Assembly (NCBI GenBank): GCA_015657535.1 | Contig: JADHZB010001048.1 | Coordinates: forward strand, 5,278-69,277 | Length of the DNA: 64,000 nucleotides | Direction of reading: 5' to 3' | Origin: Nephromyces sp. MM_2019 | Lineage: Eukaryota > Apicomplexa > Aconoidasida > Nephromycida | Part shown: piece after piece, positions 38,501-49,530 of the stretch | Position numbering within the stretch: the stretch's first letter is position 1 | Layout of the letters: the number at the start of each line of letters is the position of its first letter | Program-made: the position numbers and the translations under genes | Notes under the pieces: model-generated | What the model was told of the DNA's origin: nothing | The model's database searches: none | Seen by the model: the letters and a program-made list of their open reading frames with translations, nothing else

Positions 38501-39123
38501 TCACGAAAAGATGAGTTTTCATCACCAAGTTTATCCTCATCTTGCCGCAAAAAAATCTCCAATGAGGTACTAGCGATAGCCTTATCTTTAGGAATTTTCT
38601 TTAAGATAAGCTTATCTTCTGGGTCAAACTGATGAAGATGATGAGAAACAAGCTTATCTTCTGCCTCGACCTCATGAAGAGCATCACACACAAGCTTATC
38701 CTTTACCCCCACCTCATCAACATCATCACACTCTACACTGCCATGGCATTCTTGTGCAGCCTGGCTCTTCAAGCCTTTCAAAACTACCGAAAGAGCAGCT
38801 ACAGATTTTATAGCAGTTTCGTGATGTGTGTGGGGTTGGCTTGATGGTGCGTGTGGATTTGATTTGACGGTGTGTATGGCGTTGATTTGATGGTGTGTGC
38901 GGGTCAGAGCACTCCCTTCTTCTGCAGTGCAACTACTAAGCCCCCCCAGACTTCCATTGTGGACTTCACTTTCATCAACTTCCCGAGGTTTTGTGAGTAT
39001 TCTGGGCACCCCCCAAGCATTGCTATTAGAGGCAGCAGCAATGTGGCAACTCTCCTTGAAGTTCTCAGGCTGGGAATGCTGAAGATTTGCCACCAACACA
39101 CCACGTCCCGCCATCATATTCAA
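29501..39123 (-). CDS. ApiAP2 transcription factor, very large, single AP2 domain near the C-terminus
   Basis: The main exon runs from 39123 to about 33000 on minus (over 2,000 codons, Ser-rich, low complexity, no recognised domain). It is followed by exons 32483-32097, 31146-30936, 30120-30038 and probably 29632-29501 (TAG). A small exon near 32612-32540 is likely. The AP2 domain is made by joining exon 32483-32097 (ends LPLGVFYQNSKK) to 31146-30936 (AYCANWYDNGKQEKRYFSI, then KLGIQQAKEQA). The join is in phase and gives the standard three-strand plus helix pattern. ApiAP2 proteins are the main sequence-specific DNA-binding regulators in Apicomplexa. The last exon has an ALESLLLLIDRCL helix that could be part of an ACDC-type C-terminal domain (weak). 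A TTCCAG acceptor sits directly before 39123, and the first ATG is at 39117, so an upstream exon or 5' UTR intron is possible. Confidence 0.85.
30130..31455. repeat. TG-rich tracts in ApiAP2 introns
   Basis: Two clusters (about 30140-30475 and 31150-31455) of imperfect TG repeats on plus. They flank the AP2-domain exon 31146-30936. On the sense strand they read CA, the opposite polarity to the DUF866-like gene introns. Open frames across them are repeat translations. Confidence 0.8.
35230..35415. repeat. ~30-bp coding tandem repeat in the ApiAP2 main exon
   Basis: Six to eight degenerate units on minus encode a repeated NTTGG(L/G)NT-type decapeptide (NTTGGLNTHNTTGGLNTQN), about residues 1236-1298. 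Units vary by point changes while the frame stays open, which supports translation of the long ORF. Confidence 0.85.
36280..36415. repeat. 45-bp coding tandem repeat in the ApiAP2 main exon
   Basis: Three units on minus encode LKRESLPSLTHREES, LKQHSFSLLAHRDEG and LKQDSLSLLNCRDIS, about residues 903-948. The frame is kept and hydrophobic positions are conserved, so the repeat is probably under protein-level constraint. Confidence 0.85.
38605..38720. repeat. Degenerate EDKL coding repeat in the ApiAP2 main exon
   Basis: Units containing KDKLVCDALHEV, EDKLVSHHLHQF and EDKLILKK follow one another on minus, near residues 135-175 of the main exon. The spacing is about 13 residues. Confidence 0.75.
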
Positions 39124-39685
39124 CTGGAAAAGTTAAGGGGGGAGGAGTATTACAGACTAAATTGAGGTTAAAAGAGGGAAGGGTTGAAGGAGAGAAGGGC
39201 AAAAGTTTCGCAAGAGAGAGGTGGATTGTAGAACAAAAAGAGGAAGAAGTAAAAATCCAAAGAAAAAAGGTAAAACTAGCGGAGTAAGTAAAAATGCATA
39301 CAATCAAGGCGATATCTTCATAAAGAGGAGGATGACAAAGCGGTAATTCATCCCATTGAATAGAAAACAAGCAAAAAGGTGAGCAACACACGGGAAAATA
39401 GGTGCGCAGAGTGAAAAAGAGGCGAAAATTAGCTTCGAGGTAGAGGGATATAGCAAAAATGTTGCTGATGATAGTGTATCCGATCATGAGAATATCTTGT
39501 AGCAATCAGCTAGATCACACACACAAAATTAGTTCCCTCGCAAATTGTGTGCTGCTAGAAGAGGCAAAAGACACGTGTCTCCCGCAAGCTGCTTTGTTTC
39601 CTAAGCAGTTTGACTCATGAGAGGTCTAGGCCTTTTAAATTATTGGTAGATTGCAAAGACCCCCATAGATTATCCTCAATATCTA

Positions 39686-39752
39686 AAGGACAGGCAGGTA
39701 GACAGGGAGACAGGCAGACAGACAGGCAAGCAGATAGGCAGACAGGCAGGCA
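39686..39752. repeat. GACAGGCA-type tandem repeat
   Basis: About eight short degenerate units such as GACAGGCAGACAGACAGGCA on plus. It is a simple microsatellite with no further structure. Confidence 0.85.
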
Positions 39753-42374
39753 CACAAAAAGAACACACTCATATATAGTTATACGCATGTTGCTTCTTAC
39801 TCTTCAGGAATGAACAAGAGGACCTTCAAGAAGCTTTGTCACCGACCGGCATAAACAAATTCCCAGCAATTAATACAAATTCTAAAGGGAAAATAAATCA
39901 TCAGGAGATGAAATACAGATATCATAGCAGCGTAGTCCAGAGAGTGTAAGTATCAGTGTTCTGTGAAAAAACACTCATAAAGCAACATGAGGAAATGAAT
40001 ACCTCCAGAGTTGAAACAGCCTAGCAATGTGTGCGAAACACAACACAGAAAGCAACAGAAGGAATATAAGTACTTCATATTAAAGCTAGCACCAAAAGAA
40101 GTATCTACAACGAATTCTGTAGTCTCACACCAAGGGTAGTCGGTAGCATCAAATATGATCAATATTGCCAAAATCAAGCTCAAATTAACAGATATAGAAC
40201 ACACCATAGAGAGAGATGCTCTTAAACCTACTATAAATGTAAACCCCCCATTACCTCGGTGCAGAAAAAGCATCTTTCTCAGAAAAAGGCCTCTATCAAT
40301 AAGCCGAGAATGTGGCAGCAAAAGCTAGTAAAGCGAAGTAGATGGAATTTGGTGCATCAAAGTCTCCATCCTTATGCCAAAAAGACTAGCTTTTGACGTG
40401 AAGAAAACCTGCAGAAAACAGCGACTTAGAGCTGAAAATCAGGCAGTTTCATCTACGTAGAGAGAAACATGAGACCATATATATAATGAGCTGGTTTAAG
40501 CTACATATAATAAGGAGAACTTTTCATAGCTGTTTATTACTGAAATGTGTGCATTTTGTGTGTCTGCCTCTATTTGAAGAGACTTTATTCATTAAGCGCG
40601 TAACAGTAAGAATAGTATTACTAATATGAATAACAGTGGCAACAGGAATACATAGCTGTTTGCTCAACTTTCATGCACATTCCCAGGTCTTCTTCATTGT
40701 GTGCGTGTGTGGGTGTGTAGGCGCGTCTTCAATAGGACTTTCCCGATATCATTTCAAGTTATGTTTATTTCAAAACCTTAAAGATGATGCTGCAGGCAAA
40801 TTGATTGCCTGCGTAGCGCCTAAAGTTGTGTGATCTTCTTGGCTAACAAATCAGCCGCTAGAATGCCTAAAACAAAACACCTTTCCCACAAAAAAGCACA
40901 CCCACTAATGTATAGCTCAGCATGCATGCTAAACCGTTTTCTTAACGCTAAATACATTATTATATTCCCAAAAAAGAATCAGCAAAGTTTCTTTACAACT
41001 TTTGAGAGTTGAGACACACATAAACTCAATATAGGGGAGTTTAATCCTCTACAAGTTCGATAGCTCAAATGCGCCACATCCGCACACACTGAGTAACAAA
41101 AAAGGTCTAAAGAATAAATGACAAACGAGCTCTCAGACGAGAGATATTGATATTTTTACTCTTCACCCATTCAAAACCAGTAAATAAAGTATTCGACATG
41201 TATATGAAGCTCTAGGAGCATACAAATAAAGAAATCTTCATAGCCAAAACAAAAAGCTTCACCCTAAGGAAATAAGCGTAATCTTATGAGGGCAACCGAA
41301 CAATAGCTCCATGGGCGCTCTAAATACACAAAAAAAAGCCACACACAGAGCTAAGCAAACACACACTCAGAGGTAAGCACACTCACACATACGCACCAGC
41401 ACATTCGATATCACTGCATCATCACGGTTGAATATAGAATTACATAATATCTACGGAAGGAAGATACAATCAGCTTCAAAGATATAATGGAAAAACACTT
41501 GAAACTAGCTCAAGTGTAAAAACCAAGACTCTATGAATTAGGCTAATCCTTTTGCTCAATTTAATAACTTAAGAATCAGGGCTGCCTATCTAGGAAAGCA
41601 TCGCTCTTTATGATGCTCACAGGCAGAAAAAGCAAAATTCTTGTTGAAGCTATTAACTCAGCAAATCTCAGGTTTACTTGAAAAAATTCACTAGCAGAAT
41701 AATAACAGTGCAGAACTCATTTATCAATCTTCCTGAAGATGCAAAATATTCGGCATTATAGCTACACACACGCCAAAAAAAGGGCGCAAAAAAAGCCATG
41801 AAACCAGCCCCTTCTTGATCAGAAAAATAGAAATTCCTGCACTTTCTCAGAAAATGGTGTGATTCTCTCACACAAAAAACTTCACCAATACTATACCAGC
41901 TAGTTTGTGTCTCACCAGATACAAAAACTCGGCCACAGAGTGGCAAAACATTACCCACTCAACACACATAGAAATAATACACGCACATCAGCTAGTTACA
42001 TACAAAATCAAGATTCAATGCCTCTAGCTCAAAATCAGCTAGTAGTTGTAACTATGTATCAATTCGGCGATTGTAGAGCATGTACGGGTAAAAACTCATA
42101 GTTTTCCAGAGAAAAGATGAGCAGATACTATAGTAGAATAAGTAGTGGATGAAGATGTGAGCTGAATTTCCCAACTACCTATATATAATCAGAAACTAGA
42201 AATATATTTTTAGATCTAAAAGGGTCAGCAGCAGGAATTTTATTAGGTTCTAAGGATTTCCATCAAAAACTGAGGATACTTTAATGTGATGGACTAAAAG
42301 CGTGCTCAAAACCGAGTAACTGAAAGAAAAGGCTTAAAAAAGGATAGTGATGAAGCTCAGCTACAACTTTACCC

Positions 42375-42468
42375 ACCCTGCTCACAAAAGTATAGGTGTT
42401 TTGCAAAATAAAGCAAAATATATCTCCAAGAAGCAGTAATATTAGTCGAATCTTCCCTGTTTCTTCAA
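42375..42468 (-). other. Candidate exon with a transmembrane-like segment
   Basis: The minus acceptor TTGTTTTTAG is followed by EETGKIRLILLLLGDIFCFI, then a GG|GTAAAG donor. About 31 codons, hydrophobic core of 15-17 residues. The borders look real, but there is no partner exon or family. Confidence 0.3.
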
Positions 42469-42641
42469 CTAAAAACAATACACGAAAATGAGAACTGAGG
42501 GAAAATGACAAAGTTTATCTATCCAATTGCATCTCACTATTCTTCATAAAAGCTAGGGTGTGGCAATTATTTTGTCGAAAAAAACTTCACGGAACGCTGC
42601 AAGGTGATAGCTACACAAGCAATAGCTGCTTTAGTAATACA

Positions 42642-42677
42642 TTTAAGGGTTTAGGGTTTAGGGTTTAGGGTTTCGGG
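42642..42677 (+). repeat. Interstitial telomeric repeat (TTTAGGG)
   Basis: Three perfect TTTAGGG heptamers (42650-42670) are flanked by one variant on each side (TTTAAGGG at 42642, TTTCGGG at 42671). TTTAGGG is the telomeric motif of plants and many apicomplexans. The tract is internal. It lies at the border between the CA-containing DNA on its left and CA/TG-poor DNA on its right. Confidence 0.92.
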
Positions 42678-45600
42678 TAAACACGCTGTAACTCAGTTTA
42701 CTATTTTTAATAGAATTTCTACCAAATTTTACCTGTGCATATCACAGCTTGAAAAAAGTTTTAATGAATAATTTCATAATAAAAAATGCCAAAAGAGGCT
42801 TATAAAGAGAGAAAATTTGTTATTGCAAGAAGTCTTTAAAAAATATGAATTGCATAAAGGGAACTAGAAGCGCTATTTCATATACAAGACTACTAATTAG
42901 GCAGGTGACAGAGCTCAAAAAATTAAGTTTGGTATGGAGAAGGTGAAGGAATAGCAGCTGCTACTGCTATATATTGGGAATTAAGGAAATTAGCGAGAAT
43001 ATTACTCCTTGAATTATCTGCTACACCTTCAGATACCCTGACAGCATTGCTATGAAGATCCCAATGTCTGGCAGCCTTGTTCATGCTCACAAGTTCAGGG
43101 AAGCCTATCGAGCCAGCCGTCAATAAACTTCTCCCAGAAAACGCTTTTAAAAAAATAAGTGTTTTACAAACTTAGTTAAACTGGCTTTCACCAGTGAAGG
43201 TCGCAGTGCTATTATTGAACCGCAGAATGGGAGCCTAAAGAGCAACCCATGCTGCCTTCAATAAAGCTGCATTATCCTCCAGGTATTATTAGCGTGCTCA
43301 AAGAAACTTCATTCGCAGAAAGTAGCGTTTGTACGAAGAAAAACACTAGCATCTCCTAGAAATCCGGGATAAGTGGCAATCATGAAGCAACAAGAGAAGG
43401 AACTTTTCTCCTCCTGTTTCCCCGCGATAACTCTTCAGGAGATAAAAATTATCGTGCCCTTTGGAAGCTTATTCACAACCTCAGCCGATGCGTAATACCT
43501 CATATTTTCAATCATAATCACAACTATAAGAGATATATAGGAGCAAAAAAATACTGCGCAACAGGCAAAGCAGTATCGTTACCCTCGTTCATGATATATC
43601 TCCTGTCCATTGGGGTAATTGAATGTACCTTCAATATACTATTATCTTGACGAATCTCTCTTCTCTCCGTCATCTACAAAAAACTTAAAAGGGGGTCTGC
43701 ACCCTTGTCTTTCATAGATCTTATCAAAGTCCGACTTGCTTCACTTTTTAACTCTAGATCTGCCGTCACCTTTGCCCTTGTTACCCTAGAGATCCTCTCG
43801 TCGTCAATATTTCACAAGACTCCACAGAAAGACCGGTCTTAGCCACTTTTATCACTATATAGATCTCCCATATCCCTAAAATTCTCATAACTCCATAGAT
43901 CTCTAGCAGCCTCATCTGCTGTACCCTGCAGTAGTCCAAATTCGATAGGCGCTCTATGTGCGGTTCTTTGTTCAAGCATGCTAACGTGATGACGATCTGC
44001 TAACGTACCCCACTTCCGGATCAAGTGGAGTATTTTTGAACGCCATTGTAGCCATAGACCCACAACCTCGCAGGGTGGCACCGACCTTCACCTTTTCGAT
44101 GGCTGGCTCTGCTTTGGCTAGCATGCTCGGGGCTGTGTATACATATTTAGTATAGTAAGAGGGAATGGGAGTGGACGAATGCCTAGTACGCCCACCAAAA
44201 GGTACTAATGCCCCTCGGCACAATGTATTAACCATTCCACCTTTTAGCTGGAAACCGGAAAGACTTTTGTATGTGAGACTTTATTCTGGAAACATGTGTG
44301 CGGCGAGTCATCATAGGTTAGCGCCTCTAGTTAGAACTGTAGTAAATGAAGGTAATCTAAGCTGGTGAGGGAAGAGAGTCGATTAGCATGTTAGCACATC
44401 TAGATATAACTGTTGTAAAAGAAGCTAAGTTAAGCCGGTATGTTAAACGAACCAATTACCTTCTTGAGTACATGTAAACCCTAAGATATACACTGAGAAG
44501 TCTATGCCAATAGCTTACCTACATTTCAGCGACGAAGGGTTCGTAGGTTTTTACGGATAGAGCATGTCTGGAGGATTGTATACATAGAGATATATACTGG
44601 TACCCATCTCTACTTGTGAGGTGCATATCGCCTGAGAAAGTTTCTACATAATTATGAGTACGGAAAGTGGTCCGGGTGTTAATTACGCTTGCTATTGAGC
44701 GTTGCACATTCAATAGGCGCTCAGTATAGGTGGATCATATGTAAGGCATCATCTTGTTTTTGCGTACCCCCTCAGATGTTTTGGTGTTACGTGGTCCCTG
44801 AATCATTCAAAAAGCAAAATAGGCTTGACTTTTTAATGCATATTTCTGAAGCAATCTTGAAGTAAGAGGCATACGGTATGACAGACTATCATGCAGAGAA
44901 ACATACAAGCATGCATATCTGTAGAAACCGCCTAGTTTCTACCCAAGCATACGAGTCAGTGCGTATATGTATGTTTCAGGACAACCATTGCTTCATATCA
45001 AAATCTTTGTCTAAGTTTCTATTGTTGATATTTTGCTATCCAGGTGGATGCGTAGTAGTTGGTGGAGTAGTTGAATTCGGTACTATGTTCGTATAATCGC
45101 GCAAGCAATGCCTAATCAAATTGATACATGCCCTATATTGATACGCTTACCACTGATTCCAAACGAATGTGGTAGTTAATTTATGCATTGCGGTTCTTTT
45201 CTAAGCGGGAAGCGCAATGCAAAGCCGTATATTTGCTCTCTTTGGCACAACAACCGATATGGTGCCAGCCCGATATTTTTTGCGAAGAGGGATAACAAGA
45301 CTATCAAAAGATGGTTCCAAAGACAAAGTAGATAGAATTGTGTGTGATGCTGCTAGTTTGTGCTAACTTCGTGTACTGGCATAGTATTTTGCACTTTTTT
45401 TTAAAATTTAAATTATTTTAGAATAGGTGTCTTCCTGCAAGACTACTCAATTCCTACTTCGACCGGCAAATGGATGGCCAAAATGAATTCCGTAGTCATT
45501 CGCATCGACCCAGCTTGTCACTTCAGCTCATTAAATGGTGAAAAACGTACAGTGTCTGCTTGGTTCAGCATATATTCATATGTATATACAATGAGAGTAG

Positions 45601-46849
45601 TAAGCTAATCACACAAGAAATACTCAAATGATAAGGTAGGCAATATATATATTTACTGGGGCGAAAGTAAACACGTCAGAAATATCAAACTGGAGCGAAA
45701 TCACAGCTAGCGGCAACGACAATTCTGCTACAACAAGTCGGATATATATTCTTGCTTTGAATGCAAGTGTATGCGAGCCTATCTTGAAAGCACTGTTGGC
45801 ATGATACAGCCGTACTATAATCATCAAGCTAATATTTGTGTAAACATGAAATATTTGTTACAATTCTCCTTCTCCTCCTACCCGTAATATTAAATAAAAC
45901 TCTTTAAATTTTGAAGGTTTTAAACTTTCCTAAAAATTGTAGATTATTCTAGGGTCCATGCTTACTCTCGTGTCTCTTGCTTGAATAATGCATAAAAAAC
46001 TGTTTGGTGTGAATCAGTTCCTTATTGAGTACCTTGGAAGCATTCTAAATTAAACACTCCAAGTACTTCAAAATGTGGCTTGCGGGATTTCGGTTTTGAT
46101 AGCACTCGAAAATAGTTTCCTTACAGATGCTTTTTTTCGCTCTAACCAAAAAAATCTGAAGGCTTGCACAAAGTGACAAGGTTACACGTCATTTGGGATT
46201 CTGCCTTGTAAAAATAAAAAAGGGCGCTATTTGAAGTTAGAGCATTGGTTCAGGGATAATCATGAATTACTTTTGATAGCGTTATTTGGACAAGTATAAG
46301 GCTGCTATTCTAACTCCTGTAATTCTGGGCTTGAAGTAGGGAAGGAGAAACACGCCATATCGTCGAAGGTATTGCTGAACTGCTAAACAATTATAAGCAC
46401 CACACAATGAAATAAGCCGTGTCAAGTACAGGAAGGCCTTGATTTCATTTTTTATTCATTTACTTCCCTGGTGTTTGACTCGATAACTTAAAAACGGGTA
46501 GCCACATCCAGTATCAACTATCATTCTCCGCTGGGCAGTCACTAAATTCTGCGTATTGTGTTAGTAGTACGCATGATAGCTAAAAAATTGAGCTGGGTCA
46601 TTTGAGCTTCTTGCTGAATTCGCCCATTGTGCTTAACTGCGCAGACATATATTAGCTCTCTTTAGAACAACTGCTGCCATAGTCACATGATAGTTTAAAT
46701 AGGGCCCTCTGATCACAGGATCATGGCATAAACGCTATTAAATTGAAAAAAGCACTATTCAATACTTTACTGCTTATACGTCGTAGCCCATTGGGTATGC
46801 GCAACAAATGTTTTTTTGCTAACTTCTGCAAGAGCTGCTTTAGGTACTA
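42678..46849. other. 4.2 kb without a confirmed gene
   Basis: Balanced composition, no CA/TG tracts. Minus frames at 43123-42923 (NKAARHWDLHSNAVRV...) and 44235-43781 have protein-like composition but no recognised family and no closed splice joins. No RNA gene was seen. Confidence 0.45.
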
Positions 46850-47371
46850 CGCTGCTACTTCATACTTAAAAACCCATGGCAGAAAGGAGTTTTTACCACG
46901 TGAGCGCGTATAATCTAATTTTTTCATCGATTGAGTCCAAAATTTTTTGCATTCGAACTGAAGCATACAAACAGCAGCATAAGCATACCCAAAAATTTGA
47001 CTATCTGTAAATAATGTTAATAAAGTGTCTAAAGCCTCTTGTTCACTACTTCTTCTGTGCAAAATGTCTGAAAATGCAGCTTTGCTGTAACGTGGGCTAC
47101 TGTATGACATACGTGATTTTTTTATAGCAGGAACAAATTTTACTGAAGTCTGTTACTACAACTAAAAAGCCACAAACTGTTCTTCTTATTAACATTTCCA
47201 GATACCGTCTGATAGTTCAAATGTGCCAGAATATGCTCTGCAGCCTTCATATAATCTGCCCAAGTAATCCGTGAGTTTGTACTTTGGATACAGACTACTA
47301 CTATTAAATAGTACCGCTCGGCATATAAGTTGAGTTTCTGCATAGAGCAGCAATATGGGAAGCTGCCTCAT
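46850..47371 (-). other. Exon-like minus frames, unrecognised helical protein
   Basis: Two neighbouring frames on minus: near 47343-47190 (ITWADYMKAAEHILAHLNY) and near 47090-46890 (SSEQEALDTLLTLFTDSQIF). Both look helical and protein-like. They could be 3' exons of the series at 48.2-53.4 kb or another gene. Confidence 0.25.
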
Positions 47372-48246
47372 AATAAAGCTTTAACAGCTTATTCGCTTCC
47401 AGGATTATGGCTATTTGTGTTATTTCAGCAGTTCAACTGGCGGGATATTTTAAGAGTATATAACAGTGAGTAGTTCGTCTCGGGACTGATGCAATCGTAT
47501 GAAGGTCCAAGGATGTAGTATGCTCGATAAAGGGCCTTAGATGTTCAATCAGATAAGCTGTGAGACAGCCATCCAAAGCACTTTATGGTACCAACGTTAT
47601 TTAATTCATAGTACACTTTTTTTGGCCGAACTTATCAAGTCAGCATGCGTTTACTAATTATTCCTCTGTAAGGAAGTAAAGGTTCCAGTATGTCCGTCGT
47701 TAAAGACGCAGTATCAACCGTACCTATTCCAAGCTATCCTAAATGCACCGCAAGCTGCGTATACATGGTAACATAGCACGCCTATAAATCTTGGATAACG
47801 AACCTAGTGCTCGTGCCCAAAGGGAAATTATCTATTCATCCCCTCACTCAAGGTTTACCATATTCTTCTACCACCATTTCCAGACATAGATTAGTTAAGG
47901 TCTATTTTTAACGGTTCCGGCAGTCACTATAAAGGATGTAATCATCAAAATCCCGCGAAGTTCTTATTAAACGTTACTATAATACCTGATAGGCAGGTTG
48001 CATGGCACTTCGCCACCCCTTCGCGCCTCCCTATGCATCCATCAATCATGCCGGCCATAAATTTCTCTAATAATACTCGTTAGAAATATTTCTGACTCTA
48101 CGCTTTCCAACGAATTATCAATGAAATCTGAGAAAGTCCAGATTTACGTCATTACTTCAAGTCTCCAAGTTAGAAATGCTATCTAAATGTATACTTATCG
48201 CAGCTTAAAATGAAGTTTTTGTACACAAAGTAAACTATATCCTTAC

Positions 48247-48367
48247 CTCTCTGGCTTATTATCGACAATGAAAATGCTTCAGACTCCAGGAGCATCAAGT
48301 GTGATTCCATGTTAATTGGGTCACCTGCGTAGTCCACTCGGTCAGAAATATTCCATGAGCATTGCAA
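48247..48367 (-). CDS. Well-bounded exon, extracellular beta-domain-like (possible REJ/PKD-type)
   Basis: The minus acceptor ATATCCTTGCAG at 48367 and donor AGAGAG|GTAAGG after 48247 enclose 121 bases, phase 0 to 1. The peptide begins LQCSWNISDRVDYAGD and continues SHLMLLESEAFSLSII. A C-x-W start followed by S/D-rich loops and a short alternating hydrophobic strand resembles REJ/PKD-type extracellular modules. This is a weak fold-level resemblance, not a match to a named family. Neighbouring exon-like frames on the same strand would supply the rest. Confidence 0.4.
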
Positions 48368-48939
48368 CTGCAAGGATATTGATACCTTCAAGGTAATGAT
48401 GAAACTTTTTTGTTGTTATGAACTTGCAATAGCGTTGCTTTCGACTTCGGGAGTAAACAATGCCTCTGCTATGCAGATTCCATTCTGAAGAGCATAGAGA
48501 ATATTAATATGCTCCCACCATTTTGGTATAGCGTGCGTTGGGGTAACAGAAAATTGATGTCGTATCCCGCATTTGCGACAGAATTAAACGTGCGTACTGT
48601 GGGTCATTGGGCATGTTACAATTAACACGATAAAGCAAACTAGATCAAGAGTTGCCATAACAATTTAGAATGCGCTTTTTCAGTGCATGAGGCAGCTTTG
48701 TCCCCTGCAACTTGGGAATAACTGTTCGATTACAACATGAGCTCATTAGCACCGTTATTATTCGTACCCTTTCCCTCTCCTGGAGGATTATTCACCAAAA
48801 TTCGCTTGCTTTACCCTGCGCATTTGCTAAGTTAACTTCCCTTTACCGCCTGATATAACTGGATGGGCTTCATGCCACACTATAGCATTCCCTGGGGGCA
48901 TCATAACAACGAACCCCAGAGTGATGTCGGCGATAGTTA

Positions 48940-49106
48940 CTATCCTTTAGTTCCACAGCGACTAGCCTCAATCGCAACAAAAATTGGTAGTACAAAGCCT
49001 GAACACGATAGCATTAATGTAGCGCTAACATGTACTACCGTGGTATTTGTCTCGTCAGAAATATCGCTGCTTCCCAGCACAGCCTGAGCTGAAAGCAGTA
49101 AGCCAC
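48940..49106 (-). other. Candidate exon, Ser/Thr-rich extracellular-like
   Basis: The acceptor TCATACTTCAG at 49106 opens a minus frame with AQAVLGSSDISDETNTTVV and then a hydrophobic strand, ending at a stop near 48940. The donor is not certain. Composition (SSD, NTT, alternating V) fits the next exon at 48367-48247. Confidence 0.3.
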
Positions 49107-49458
49107 CTGAAGTATGAGAGCGAAACGCAGCGGTAGTAACGCGGCGATCTTTCTCTTGATGGCACACTTGCAATAGGAATTATATCCAATTTTTGTAAAT
49201 TCCGGTTAAACACCGAATTTTTCAGCGGATATTCATTTAGTTCTTCAAATTTGAGTGGCACAGATCGTGGGAGTTGTGCCTGTTTGGGTGAGTGCGGTTG
49301 TACCTTCGCACGCTCTAAATGCAGGCCCTAGAATATGGACCACTCTTACGTGGGGAAAAAGAAACGTTGGCAATAGAATATAAGGCAATCCATGAAAGCG
49401 TTAGCCGCCAGGTTAATGATATTACACATCCAGGCTGATGATTTACGGGAACAACTCA

Positions 49459-49530
49459 TCCGAGATAGTATAGTGGTCAGTATTTCCGCCTGTCACGCGG
49501 AAGACCCGGGTTCAATTCCCGGTCTCGGAG
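49459..49530 (+). tRNA. tRNA-Asp (GTC)
   Basis: 72 bases fold as a complete cloverleaf. The acceptor stem TCCGAGA pairs with TCTCGGA and the discriminator is G. The anticodon loop is CTGTCAC with anticodon GTC, and the T arm contains GGTTCAATTCC. No intron. It closely matches eukaryotic tRNA-Asp. The A and B box sequences are intact, so it is likely functional. Confidence 0.97.

Larger units (their letters stand above)
39124..42641. other. 3.5 kb without a confirmed gene, upstream of ApiAP2
   Basis: This should contain the ApiAP2 5' region. Several minus frames are hydrophobic (near 40250-40120, 41830-41680, 42468-42375) and could be exons of a membrane protein, but I could not chain them. 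A short tandem tract lies at 39686-39752. CA tracts are sparse (41340-41400). Confidence 0.45.
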
